In this document: positions 8,240 through 16,332 of the stretch, in pieces
How positions within the stretch are numbered: the stretch's first letter is position 1
How the letters are laid out: every line of letters starts with the position of its first letter
Assembly (NCBI GenBank): GCA_964479625.1
Contig: CAYZMS010000039.1
Span: forward strand, 1-27,257
DNA: 27,257 nt
From: CAYZMS01 sp964479625
GTDB lineage: Bacteria > Bacteroidota > Bacteroidia > Chitinophagales > Saprospiraceae
Reading direction: 5' to 3'
Notes under the pieces: model-generated
Databases searched by the model: none
What the model was told of the DNA's origin: nothing
What the model saw: the letters and a program-made list of their open reading frames with translations, nothing else
Made by a program: the position numbers and the translations under genes

Positions 8240-8926
8240 ATGCGTCATTTTCTTTTAGTACTGCTGGTTCTTTTTAGTTACAGTGTTTCCGCCCAGTTTG
8301 GACTGACGGGTAGTTGGAATCAAAATTCCGCTCCGAATTGGGATATCACCCGACTAAGTGACGAAGTGGTTACGGCAATGCCGGGTGATGGCCTTGGTAT
8401 CGGGCTGGACTATTGGTTCCGCTTACGGAACTATCGGGTGGAGTTTACCCCGGAGTTAAACTATCAGGAAAACCGGGTTACAGTCCCGAATAATATTGAG
8501 CAAACTACCCGCTGGTACAGTTTCTTTTTCAATGTCAACATTTACCCTTTTGATTTTGAAAGCGACTGTGAGTGTCCGGTGTTTTCGAAGCAGGGCTCTA
8601 ATTTGGGGAAAGGGTTTTTCCTGCGTGTGTCTCCAGGTCTGAGTTTACCGGATTACTCCACCACTTTTACCGACCCAAATGGACAGGACACTCATCGCAC
8701 CGGCGATCCCGTTTTCAGTATTGGTGGTGGAATGGGCTATGACATCGGCTTTTCCGATTTCTTTACCTTAAGTCCGATCGCAGGTATCCGGTATTTTCCG
8801 GATATCGAATACCAGGCTTACTTTCCGATCGAGGTTCCCACCGATGGTTCCAATCACGAGATCGAGAACATCAACTCCAGTCTGACGCAGTTGTGGGCGG
8901 GAGTACGGCTGGGGGTGCGGTTTTAG
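8240..8926 (+). CDS. Porin-family outer-membrane beta-barrel protein
   Basis: Secreted 228-residue protein with a signal peptide (1-18, VSA before Gln19). The mature part reads as alternating barrel strands: QFGLTGSWNQN, GDGLGIGLDYWFRLRNYRVEF, RWYSFFFNVNIYPF, GKGFFLRVSPGLSL, SIGGGMGYDIGF, FTLSPIAGIRYFPD, LTQLWAGVRLGVRF, ending in Phe. Two cysteines (CEC, about residues 112-114) lie in a probable loop. The pattern fits the OMP_b-brl porin-like family; function unknown. It is divergent from rimO and no partner gene follows on the same strand for 290 bases. Confidence 0.78.
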   Translation: MRHFLLVLLVLFSYSVSAQFGLTGSWNQNSAPNWDITRLSDEVVTAMPGDGLGIGLDYWFRLRNYRVEFTPELNYQENRVTVPNNIEQTTRWYSFFFNVNIYPFDFESDCECPVFSKQGSNLGKGFFLRVSPGLSLPDYSTTFTDPNGQDTHRTGDPVFSIGGGMGYDIGFSDFFTLSPIAGIRYFPDIEYQAYFPIEVPTDGSNHEIENINSSLTQLWAGVRLGVRF

Positions 8927-9215
8927 GATGGTGATAGATTTATTCCCCAGGCCGTATTTTAGGGTGTAAATGGAGATTTAATTATCCCTTCACTGTCCAA
9001 GGGGTAAATGAAGGGTGTAGAAATGGAGTTTAGAGCTATTCGTTCTAGCCCCGGCTCCTAACTGCGCTGCCCCTGTCGGAGAACATGCTTGATTTTTTCA
9101 TGATGCACCTGCTCACCGGTCCACCTGTTCAATAGTTGGTGAACTAAAGATCGCGGACCAGTTCGCTCATCCACCGCTATGCATTACCTTTGAGCGAACG
9201 AATGCACAACCACCC
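8927..9215. other. Intergenic region with an imperfect direct repeat
   Basis: No gene was found. Two imperfect direct copies of an AGGGTGTA...AATGGAG..TTTA unit occur at 8961-8980 and 9012-9032. The promoter-like box for the methyltransferase lies at 9185-9192. The start of the region could not be resolved into a convincing terminator. Confidence 0.4.
9185..9192 (+). promoter_or_regulatory. Candidate -7 box (TACCTTTG) for the BtaB-like gene
   Basis: TACCTTTG matches TAnnTTTG and lies 24 bases before the ATG at 9216. Twenty bases upstream is TTC, one mismatch from the TTG -33 element. Confidence 0.5.
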
Positions 9216-9866
9216 ATGCCCAAACTTGAAAAGTTCGAAATACAAACAGAGCAGGAGCAGAATGCGCATATGCGCAACTATTACAGACTACAATCCAGGA
9301 TCTATGACCTGACCCGCTGGTCTTTTTTATTCGGTAGAAAAGAAGTAGTGGAAGCCATCCCACTGGATTCGAACGGCCCCTGGAATATTCTGGAGGTCGG
9401 TTGCGGTACCGGCTACAACCTGAATCTGCTGGCAAAGCGTTTCCCCAATGCCCACCTGACCGGATTGGACGTGTCAGAAGATATGTTGAGCATTGCAGGG
9501 CGCAGTACCCGCTCCCATAGCCAGCGGGTACAACTGGAGGCGCGCGCCTACACTGCCGGAGCGGATCAATGGATCCAATCATTTGACACTATTTTGTTTT
9601 CCTACTCCCTTACAATGATCAATCCCCATTGGATTGACCTGATCAGACAGGCAAAACGCGACCTTAAACCCGGCGGATATCTTGCGGTCGCCGATTTTCA
9701 TAATGCCAAGGATTGGTTCAAAAAACATATGAGTAACCATCATGTCCGAATGGACGGCCATCTTGAATTGGAGTTGATCACTCAATTTGACCCACAGGTA
9801 CATTCCGTCAACGAAGCCTATGGCGGGATTTGGGAATACCTGATTTTCATTGGAAAGCACTCTTGA
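9216..9866 (+). CDS. BtaB-like SAM-dependent methyltransferase (betaine lipid synthesis)
   Basis: 216-residue class I SAM methyltransferase. SAM motif I is LEVGCGTGYN (59-68), followed by the acidic loop LTGLDVSEDM (81-90), a motif IV-like FSYSLTMI (128-135) and KPGGYLAVADFHN. The N-terminal YYRLQSRIYDLTRWSFLFGR (22-41) and SYSLTMI are typical of BtaB, which methylates the amino group of diacylglyceryl-homoserine three times to give the betaine lipid DGTS, a phosphorus-free membrane lipid. BtaB normally works with BtaA, the 3-amino-3-carboxypropyl transferase. No btaA (DUF3419) is in this window, so either it lies elsewhere or the enzyme has another substrate. The next gene follows after 78 bases on the same strand. 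Family assignment is from remembered motif patterns. Confidence 0.75.
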   Translation: MPKLEKFEIQTEQEQNAHMRNYYRLQSRIYDLTRWSFLFGRKEVVEAIPLDSNGPWNILEVGCGTGYNLNLLAKRFPNAHLTGLDVSEDMLSIAGRSTRSHSQRVQLEARAYTAGADQWIQSFDTILFSYSLTMINPHWIDLIRQAKRDLKPGGYLAVADFHNAKDWFKKHMSNHHVRMDGHLELELITQFDPQVHSVNEAYGGIWEYLIFIGKHS

Positions 9867-9944
9867 CCTTTCCGATTTCCCAATCAACAGCTTGGCATCA
9901 CTATAAGCTATCCCTGCCAGCAGGCAGTGCAAAACGCCTAACTC

Positions 9945-11624
9945 ATGGAGATCGTACACCCAACTTCTTCCCAAATCCTGTCCAAAGAAGAAAAACATAC
10001 CCTAGTCTTTCTCTCCGGCCTGGGTATTCTGGCCTTTTTGCTCAACCTGGGGGTAAACAATATTTGGACTCCCAATGAGGGGTTTTATGCGGAAGCTGTT
10101 CGGGAAATATTTGAAAGCGGGAATTTTATCAACATCCAGTACAATTATGAACCGCGTTATCAAAAGCCCCCTATGTTGTATTGGTTGATCGCAGCCTTTG
10201 CCTCGGTTTTCGGACTGAATGAATGGACCGTACGCCTGCCATCCGCTTTACTGGGGCTTGGGGCCATCTATCTTACCTATCGGATAGGGCGGCTGCTAGC
10301 AGGCCCTCGTTTGGGCGCGTGGGCAGCCATTGTAATGTGCTTCAGTTTTCAGTTTACCATCAATGCCCGATACGCCGCTCCCACCGTACCACTTACCTTT
10401 TTCTTCACCCTGACCATCTACTGGTTCCTGGTCTATTATGAAACGGGGAAAAAGCTTTTCCTGCTCCTGTCTTATGTTGCGCTGGGCTGGACGATGTTCA
10501 CCAAGGGCTATCCCTATCTAATCATCGTAGGGGCTATCATTATCTTTTTCATTTTGCTGGATCGGGAGGACTGGCGCTCTTTCTGGAAGCGGATAGGGGC
10601 CCTTGGCCTATGGTGGGGAATTCCTTTGTCCATTTTTGTAGGGCTGAGTTGGACGATCTACATGTCTTTCACGCAAGGTGATGAATTTATCGAAATATTG
10701 ATGCGGGAAACCTTTGACCGGGCCTTTCGAAAGAAAAGCAGTTTGAAACCTTTTTTCTACCTGGAGGTCAATCTATGGGGCTTCCTCCCCTACTCTCTTA
10801 CTTTCTACCTGGCACTGGTGTTTTTTTTCGTTCGAAAAATGAAGGACCTTGCCCTGAGTAAAACCCTTAAACTGGGTTTTGCCTGGTTTTTGGTTATGCT
10901 GGTGGTGTTTACCATTGCCAAAGGAAAAATACCCACTTATTTTATTCAAGGGCATCCCGGCATGTCCCTGTTCACAGCCTGGTATATTGTCCACCTGAAA
11001 CCGTCAAAAGTCTGGCTCGGGCATCTATGGCGCTTCAGTTGGTGGTTTCCGGCGCTTTTGTTTGTTGTTGGAGGCGTAGGAATGGTATACATTTTCGAGG
11101 CTTTCCCGGCCTATTACCTGTTGGCGCTGTCGCCTTTGATCCTGCTTTGGCTTTCCCGCCGCTACAGGAGTAATCAGTTTCTTCAGATGCCGGTCTGGCC
11201 GTTCGCGGGCTTTGCAATTATGTATATTATCGTTTCGGCCATCGTCATGCCTAATGTCGAATCTCACCGCCAGCAACACCTGATCGGTGAAGCCCTCCGT
11301 CAACGCTACCCTGATCAAGGGCCTACTGTGTTGATGGCGCATAAGCATATGCACAACCTGCCCTTTTACAGCCATCTGCCTATTGCCCCTTATCAAAGCC
11401 CGGAGGAGATACGAAGACAGGCCGAACAGGAATCGGTGGTCGCCTTATTGCCTTTAAAGGAAAAATCAGAATACCTTCCTAAAGGGAAGATCCTCTGGCA
11501 GGGGCCCTACTACACCAGTAGCGAGACCCGCACCTTGCAGTTCATTATTGATGTTTTAAAAGATAGAAGAGGTGAAAAAAACCGTTTTGAAACCTATGTA
11601 TTGGTAGTGACAGATGAGCAATAA
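9945..11624 (+). CDS. GT-C glycosyltransferase, ArnT/PMT-like (family GT39/GT83)
   Basis: Integral membrane protein of 559 residues with about 11-12 hydrophobic helices in the first 440 residues and a soluble C-terminal domain (about 445-559). The first periplasmic loop carries WTPNEGFYAEAVREIFESG (41-59), matching the DE-x-RYAE-x-xREM loop of ArnT-type enzymes with Glu45 in the catalytic acid position, and YQKPPMLYWLIAAF (72-85), the KPPL-YWL motif of the family. Such enzymes move a sugar from a polyprenyl-phosphate donor to a lipid or protein in the periplasm. Donor and acceptor cannot be inferred. It follows the BtaB-like gene on the same strand with a 78-base gap, so both may be lipid-modifying steps of one transcript. 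Confidence 0.85.
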   Translation: MEIVHPTSSQILSKEEKHTLVFLSGLGILAFLLNLGVNNIWTPNEGFYAEAVREIFESGNFINIQYNYEPRYQKPPMLYWLIAAFASVFGLNEWTVRLPSALLGLGAIYLTYRIGRLLAGPRLGAWAAIVMCFSFQFTINARYAAPTVPLTFFFTLTIYWFLVYYETGKKLFLLLSYVALGWTMFTKGYPYLIIVGAIIIFFILLDREDWRSFWKRIGALGLWWGIPLSIFVGLSWTIYMSFTQGDEFIEILMRETFDRAFRKKSSLKPFFYLEVNLWGFLPYSLTFYLALVFFFVRKMKDLALSKTLKLGFAWFLVMLVVFTIAKGKIPTYFIQGHPGMSLFTAWYIVHLKPSKVWLGHLWRFSWWFPALLFVVGGVGMVYIFEAFPAYYLLALSPLILLWLSRRYRSNQFLQMPVWPFAGFAIMYIIVSAIVMPNVESHRQQHLIGEALRQRYPDQGPTVLMAHKHMHNLPFYSHLPIAPYQSPEEIRRQAEQESVVALLPLKEKSEYLPKGKILWQGPYYTSSETRTLQFIIDVLKDRRGEKNRFETYVLVVTDEQ

Positions 11625-11662
11625 AAGAGAGGGACGAGGTCGCTACTCCTCCATTCTCTTTG

Positions 11663-12301
11663 TTATTTCCCTAAAGTACTCCTGCGGGTCCAAATTTCGT
11701 AGATCGGATCCCCCTTACTGCTAAGGCCACTATGATGCCATTCCCCTTCGACCAATTCGTAATCGAAGGCCAGTTGAGCACCGACGCGGGAATCATCGCG
11801 GTAGAAGTAGCCGATGTGTTCGGTGTATTTACCATTTTCTGGGGTGTAGGTGCCCCCTCCGGTACCGGAGAACTCGCCAGTCTCATCGTTGAAGGCGATC
11901 CACTGAAAGCAGGATCCGGATAGGATCTTCATGGTTTTTCGGGACTGGATTTCCCGGCGCTGGATATTGCCATCCCGCTTTCTGCCGGTGATCAACCCGG
12001 CCCCTGCAAGATGACCGCCGGTACCGTCCTCGATCTATCGCCAGTCGTATTCATCATCCTCAAAGTCCAGTTGATCGCCCTTAATCTCAAATTTTTTCGT
12101 GATGGTCGTTCCCTTCAGATCGGGACGGTCTGAGCTGCAATCAATGGTATAGGCAATGGTGTTGTCCTCCTTAATTTCATACTTTCCAACAAAGGCAGCT
12201 ATAAAAGACTGGTTTTCGGCTTCGAAAATACCGCCTGCCAAATAGCCATCCATGGTGATAAATACACCATTCAAAGCTAAATAGCAAATTTCCCTGCCCA
12301 T
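11663..12301 (-). pseudogene. 5'-truncated, amber-interrupted secreted repeat protein
   Basis: Two open stretches (12301-12035 and 11995-11663) lie in the same frame, separated only by one TAG at 12037-12035. Reading through it gives a smooth protein: DDEYDWR, stop, IEDGTGGHLAGAGLITGRKRDG. The protein contains two related strand-rich units, DGYLAGGIFEAENQSFIA...GKYEIKEDN and GSCFQWIAFNDETGEFSG...GTYTPENGKYTEHIGY, the second ending GLSSKGDPIYEIWTRR. This resembles a Bacteroidota 'membrane or secreted protein' family with tandem lipocalin-like repeats. The N-terminus is also missing: no signal peptide precedes the first unit, and the ATG at 12301 is merely the first available. I conclude a decayed gene; a translated C-terminal fragment from the ATG near 11932 is possible but unlikely. 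Confidence 0.78.
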
Positions 12302-12394
12302 GGATCCAGAATGCCAGAACGAACACTAAGCAGAGGTGGCTTCAGCCCCTTTCCCAATGCTTAAACCCCTCCAATACAACAACCGCCCCAAAGA

Positions 12395-12412
12395 CTACCT
12401 AACATTAGGTAG
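12395..12412. promoter_or_regulatory. Perfect palindrome CTACCTAA-CA-TTAGGTAG
   Basis: An 8-bp perfect inverted repeat with a 2-bp centre lies about 110 bases upstream of the -7-like box of the lipoprotein gene at 12551, at the head of the probable metal-uptake locus. The size and symmetry suit a dimeric repressor. The half-site TTAGGT recalls DtxR/MntR operator arms but in the opposite orientation, so no regulator is named. Confidence 0.35.
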
Positions 12413-12506
12413 TGGAATAGTAGAAATTTATCCTCCCCCTTTACCCAAAACCACTATTTATTAGGGATTCTAATTCTTATTTAGACTTTTTAAAAAAAAG
12501 CTTCCT

Positions 12507-12514
12507 TAGTTTTG
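12507..12514 (+). promoter_or_regulatory. Candidate -7 box (TAGTTTTG)
   Basis: TAGTTTTG matches TAnnTTTG, 36 bases before the ATG at 12551, following a very A+T-rich tract (12430-12500). No clear TTG was found 20 bases upstream. Confidence 0.45.
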
Positions 12515-12550
12515 TCTTGCTCGTTTAATTCTCAAACTAAAAAAAGATTA

Positions 12551-13648
12551 ATGAAGACTCGTTTTTTATGCCTGTCCTTGTTGTTATCCATTGCTCTGGT
12601 TAGTTGTGACGATGAGGATGATGAACCCACCCTGGATATTCCTTCCGAATACGTATCTGCATCTTTTGATAATAACGTAGTAGCCGAAAATACGGTCATT
12701 GACGAGTTGTCATCCATGACGGCAGCTGCCAGTGCTGCGGAGGCAGCTGCACAGGTTTCCACGGTTAGCCCTATCAGTTATCCATCAAACCTTTCGGCGG
12801 TCACTTTACCTGCCTACCGCACTTTAGTCGAAGATTGGTTGATGGAATTAGTTAATGCCGCCAATTCCCCTACTGCCTTTAAAAACCCGGGGTCCGCTGC
12901 ACCTGCACCTGGAGAAGAAGGTGGTCTATTGGGAAGCAGGTTACTTGATGAAAATGGTCTGGAGTTAAAACAAATGGTTCAAAAGGGTTCCTTCGGAGCA
13001 GCCCTCTACAATCATGCTCTGACTATCATCAATGGCGAGCTGAGTAATTCCTCAGCCATAGATAAGCTGGTAGAGATCCATGGTACGGAAGTTACCTTCG
13101 ACCCTTCCAAGACTACGGCGGCAGCGACCTACTCCAGGAGGCGTTCAGACCTTGTTGCCGAAACCGGTTTTTTCTTTGACATTAAGGAAAACCTGATTAC
13201 TGCTAAAGCAGCGATCGAAGGAGGTAGTAATTTTGAAGACGAGCTCGATGAAGCACTGGATGCTTATTTATCCAACTGGGAAAGATCCAACTTTGCTACG
13301 GTAATCTACTATTGCAATGCCGCTAAAGTGCAGTTGCAGGACGCCTCTGCTCTACCCGATGGGGACGAAAAAAATGCAGCTCTTGGAAATGCCCTGCACG
13401 CCTATGCCGAGGGTGTAGCCTTTGCACATGGTTTTAGAGGGATTAGTCAGAAAGAGATCACGGATGCTGAAATTGACAGGATCCTGGAATTGTTACTCAC
13501 ACCAGCCGGACAAACGCCCGAGAGTTACCGCTTCCTGAATGAAAGCACCTTGTTGGCGAATCTGGATCAAGTAATCGATGATATACAAGCCATATATGGT
13601 TTTACCGATGAAGAGGTCGATAGCTTTTTCGTTAACAATAATCCTTAA
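12551..13648 (+). CDS. Acidic-start surface lipoprotein, distant DUF4856 type
   Basis: 365 residues from the ATG at 12551 (MKTRFL); an upstream TTG at 12512 would add 13 residues before the signal peptide and is rejected. The lipobox is LVSC (Cys19) followed by DDEDDEP, a strong surface-export-type acidic signal. The mature protein is alanine-rich and mostly helical: GLELKQMVQKGSFGAALYNHAL, FFFDIKENLITAKAAIEGG, LSNWERSNFATVIYYCNAAK, LHAYAEGVAFAHGFRGIS, EIDRILELLL. This order of helices resembles DUF4856 lipoproteins that precede imelysin genes in Bacteroidota, but their WDEAFGYFG-type motif is missing, so the link is distant. Being next to imelysin, HTTM and TonB-receptor genes suggests a role in the same metal or ligand uptake. 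A strong terminator follows it. Confidence 0.72.
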   Translation: MKTRFLCLSLLLSIALVSCDDEDDEPTLDIPSEYVSASFDNNVVAENTVIDELSSMTAAASAAEAAAQVSTVSPISYPSNLSAVTLPAYRTLVEDWLMELVNAANSPTAFKNPGSAAPAPGEEGGLLGSRLLDENGLELKQMVQKGSFGAALYNHALTIINGELSNSSAIDKLVEIHGTEVTFDPSKTTAAATYSRRRSDLVAETGFFFDIKENLITAKAAIEGGSNFEDELDEALDAYLSNWERSNFATVIYYCNAAKVQLQDASALPDGDEKNAALGNALHAYAEGVAFAHGFRGISQKEITDAEIDRILELLLTPAGQTPESYRFLNESTLLANLDQVIDDIQAIYGFTDEEVDSFFVNNNP

Positions 13649-13667
13649 TTACTCATAGGAAATGTCA

Positions 13668-13714
13668 GCCACTCCATTGATCTCCTTTATGGGGAGATCT
13701 GGAGTGGCCTTTTT
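13668..13714 (+). terminator. Rho-independent terminator after the lipoprotein gene
   Basis: The stem GCCACTCCA (13668-13676) plus GATCTCC (13679-13685) pairs with GGAGATC (13693-13699) plus TGGAGTGGC (13700-13708), and is followed by TTTTT (13710-13714). It lies 20 bases after the stop codon. It should separate this gene from the imelysin operon or lower read-through into it. Confidence 0.85.
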
Positions 13715-13827
13715 AACGGAACGGTTCTTAGCAAAAGATTCTTCGCCTGGCGAGGGATCTCCCTCTTTTTCAAGCCTCCTATTGATTTAAACCTAACAAC
13801 TATAGAAAGACTAAATTTTTAACTGAT

Positions 13828-14940
13828 ATGTTACCAGTATTCCAAAAGAGACGATCTTCCAGTCCCCTACTCCTTCTGGCGATGGCCTTTTTCATTCTTG
13901 TTTCCTGCGATGATGATAACGACAATGTGTCCAATTCCGGTTTCGACCGGGCAGCATTATTGGAAAGCACTGCAACTAATCTCATTATTCCGAATTTCGA
14001 ATCCTTACAAGCTAGCGTAAACGACTTGGCTATGGCTAGCGATCTATTCGTACAGAATACAACGGAAGAAAACCTAATCGCACTTAGAACTGCATGGGTA
14101 GAGGCGGCAATTGATCATCAGCATTGTTCTGCTTTTGGGTTCGGGCCTGGAGAATTATTATTGGGCCCCTATGCGGAAGTATTGGGTGTATTTCCAGTAA
14201 ATGAACAAAAGGTAGAGCAAAACATGCTCAACCCCGATTTTGACCTACCAAATAGTTTCGACCGGGATATACGGGGTTTTTATACCGTGGAATACCTCAT
14301 TTACGGAAAGGATATTTCAAATGAGGAATTGATCGCCGGTTTCGATCAAAACAGAAAGGACTATTTATTGCTTATCGTCACCGAGCTAAAAACAACCTTT
14401 GACCAGATCGTCAACGAGTGGAATTCCACCTATTTGCAGGAATTCATCAATAGTGACGGTACATCGGCGGGTAGTTCAATATCCCAGTATTACAATGAAT
14501 TTGTCAAGGATTATGAAATCCTCAAAAATTTCAAGGTGGAATTACCCGGAGGCTTAAGTGCGGGGCAAACCGGCCCCGACGGGTCTTTGGTCGAAGCTTA
14601 CTACAGCGGTATTTCCAGCACATTAATAGAGCAGCAGTTCGAAAATTCAAAAAACATCTGGTTTGGTCGATCCAGAACGAGTGACCAGCTTATCGGTTTT
14701 GAGGCTTATTTGGAATCCGTGGTTGGTGGTCCGGACCTCATCGCGGTAACCAAGGATGCCATTACAAGGATCGATAATACCATCGCTGCCTTACCACAAG
14801 AGCCCCTATCTCAAAATGTGGGTGACCCACAAATCAAGGTATTAAGGGATGAATTGCAGAGTAATACAGCAAACTTCAAAAGCTCCATGAGTTCTTTACT
14901 GGGCATCAGTATTACCTTTAACTCAGGAGATGGCGATTAA
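13828..14940 (+). CDS. Imelysin-like lipoprotein (peptidase M75 family)
   Basis: 370 residues. Signal peptide with lipobox LVSC (Cys27) and a following acidic run (DDDNDN), so probably surface-exposed. Imelysin-family features: LRTAWVEAAIDHQHCSAFGFGPGE (87-110, the W...FGP region) and GFYTVEYLIYG (150-160), the position of the GxHxxE motif. Here the His is Tyr152 (GFYTVE), a change common in imelysin-like proteins that are thought to bind rather than cleave. The family (IrpA, EfeO C-terminal domain, Imelysin) is linked to iron uptake; proteolysis is not established for this form. The next gene begins at TTG 14953, 12 bases after the stop, and the TonB receptor follows, which supports an iron or haem-related uptake operon. 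A helix-rich C-terminal half fits the known two-bundle fold. Confidence 0.88.
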   Translation: MLPVFQKRRSSSPLLLLAMAFFILVSCDDDNDNVSNSGFDRAALLESTATNLIIPNFESLQASVNDLAMASDLFVQNTTEENLIALRTAWVEAAIDHQHCSAFGFGPGELLLGPYAEVLGVFPVNEQKVEQNMLNPDFDLPNSFDRDIRGFYTVEYLIYGKDISNEELIAGFDQNRKDYLLLIVTELKTTFDQIVNEWNSTYLQEFINSDGTSAGSSISQYYNEFVKDYEILKNFKVELPGGLSAGQTGPDGSLVEAYYSGISSTLIEQQFENSKNIWFGRSRTSDQLIGFEAYLESVVGGPDLIAVTKDAITRIDNTIAALPQEPLSQNVGDPQIKVLRDELQSNTANFKSSMSSLLGISITFNSGDGD

Positions 14941-14952
14941 GCAATAAACAGA

Positions 14953-16332
14953 TTGGCGCTCAATAGACTAACATTTGATAATTGGAGCCAGGCATTGAAC
15001 CAGGCCGTTTCGATTGCCCCATTAGTTACTTTTCGAATAGCATTTGGATTAGTCATGCTATTCAGTACGCTGCGCTATATCTGTTTGGGCTGGGTGGATA
15101 CCCAATTGGCAGCCCCCCTTTTGCATTTCAGTTATTACGGCTTTGATTGGATACAGCCCTTGCCCAGGGAGGGACTGTATCTGGTATTCTCTTTACTGGT
15201 ATTGAGTAGTATAGGGATTACCCTTGGTTGGTTTTACCGCATCTCTGCGGTAATCTTCTTCTTATGTTTTACCTATGTTGAGTTAATTGACATTACTTAC
15301 TACCTCAACCATTACTACTTTGTAAGCATCATTGGTTTTCTGATGATTTGGGTGCCGGCCCATCGGTTTTTCTCGGTGGATGCAATGCGCAAACCTCAGC
15401 TTCTCCAAACAACAGTAAGCCGATGGTGCATTGATATCTTCAAACTGCAAATAGCCATTGTTTACATTTACGCCGGACTTGCCAAAATCAATTATGACTG
15501 GCTTATTCGTGCTTTACCCCTTTCGATCTGGCTCCCGGCAAAAACCAGTATCCCAATAATTGGGTTCCTTTTTCAGTATAAGGTTACCGCCTTTCTTTTC
15601 AGCTGGATGGGCATGTTATTCGACACATTCATTATTTTCAGCCTGCTCTATTCCAAAACGCGCTGGCTTGCCTACATCGCCGTAGTGCTCTTCCATAGCC
15701 TGACGGGCATCCTGTTCCAAATAGGGATCTTTCCTTTGGTGATGATCTTTGTAGTGACCTTATTTTTTTCTGCTGATCTGCACGAAAAGTTCCTTGACCG
15801 ACTCGCCCGGCTTTTCAAACAAAAAATCACATGGGAGAAAGTACTGCCTGCCCCTGTGTCGGGATCAAATAAATACTTACTCCCTTTTCTGGGATTTTTT
15901 TTTCTGTTCCAGTTGGTTTTTCCCTGGCGCTACCTTTTATACGAGGGTAATTTATTCTGGACTGAAGAGGGCTACCGGTTCTCCTGGCGGGTTATGCTCA
16001 TGGAAAAAGCAGGTACTGCCACTTTTTATGTGCAAAACAAGAAAACGGGAAAGGAAGGGGCGGTCATTAATCGTCAGTTTCTAAACCCCCACCAGGAGAA
16101 GCAAATGGCCATGCAGCCAGACCTTATTCTACAGTACGCTCATTTTTTAAAGGACTACTATGCTTCCAAAGGTATGGAGGATCCAGCAGTTAGAGCTGAG
16201 GTATGGGTAACCCTTAATGGGCGTCCGGCTCAATTGCTGGTGGACCCCATGGTGGATCTAACCCAAAAACGGGATACCTGGGCGCACAAAGATTGGATTT
16301 TACCTTATAAAGAGGATATCAAAGCACAATGA
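14953..16332 (+). CDS. HTTM-domain, vitamin K-dependent gamma-carboxylase-like membrane protein
   Basis: 459 residues starting at TTG 14953; the next Met (residue 35) lies inside the first helix, so the TTG start is preferred. Several hydrophobic helices span residues 20-330, followed by a soluble C-terminal region (about 335-459). Family motifs: RIAFGLVMLFSTLRY, YVELIDITYYLNHYYF (108-123), FKLQIAIVYIYAGLAKINYDWL (163-184). These align by eye with human gamma-glutamyl carboxylase around Asn159/His160 (here Asn119/His120) and the catalytic-base Lys218 in the KKLDADW motif (here Lys178 in AKINYDW). The key residues thus appear kept, though bacterial reactions are unproven; vitamin K (menaquinone) is available in Bacteroidota. 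It overlaps the receptor gene by ATGA and follows imelysin by 12 bases, so it acts within this uptake locus. Confidence 0.88.
   Translation: MALNRLTFDNWSQALNQAVSIAPLVTFRIAFGLVMLFSTLRYICLGWVDTQLAAPLLHFSYYGFDWIQPLPREGLYLVFSLLVLSSIGITLGWFYRISAVIFFLCFTYVELIDITYYLNHYYFVSIIGFLMIWVPAHRFFSVDAMRKPQLLQTTVSRWCIDIFKLQIAIVYIYAGLAKINYDWLIRALPLSIWLPAKTSIPIIGFLFQYKVTAFLFSWMGMLFDTFIIFSLLYSKTRWLAYIAVVLFHSLTGILFQIGIFPLVMIFVVTLFFSADLHEKFLDRLARLFKQKITWEKVLPAPVSGSNKYLLPFLGFFFLFQLVFPWRYLLYEGNLFWTEEGYRFSWRVMLMEKAGTATFYVQNKKTGKEGAVINRQFLNPHQEKQMAMQPDLILQYAHFLKDYYASKGMEDPAVRAEVWVTLNGRPAQLLVDPMVDLTQKRDTWAHKDWILPYKEDIKAQ

Noticed and set aside
8961..9032. Possible CRISPR or short tandem array
   Set aside because: Only two imperfect copies with no regular spacer.
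9579..9998. 139-residue open frame on the minus strand
   Set aside because: It is antisense to the BtaB-like gene and its end, with no protein-like pattern; shadow frame.
11621..11662. Weak hairpin AAAGAGA/TCTCTTT after the glycosyltransferase gene
   Set aside because: Seven-base arms of low G+C with a long loop and no T-run are not enough for a terminator call.
12035..12037. Pyrrolysine or programmed read-through at the TAG
   Set aside because: The gene also lacks its N-terminus, and no pyl genes or read-through context are visible.
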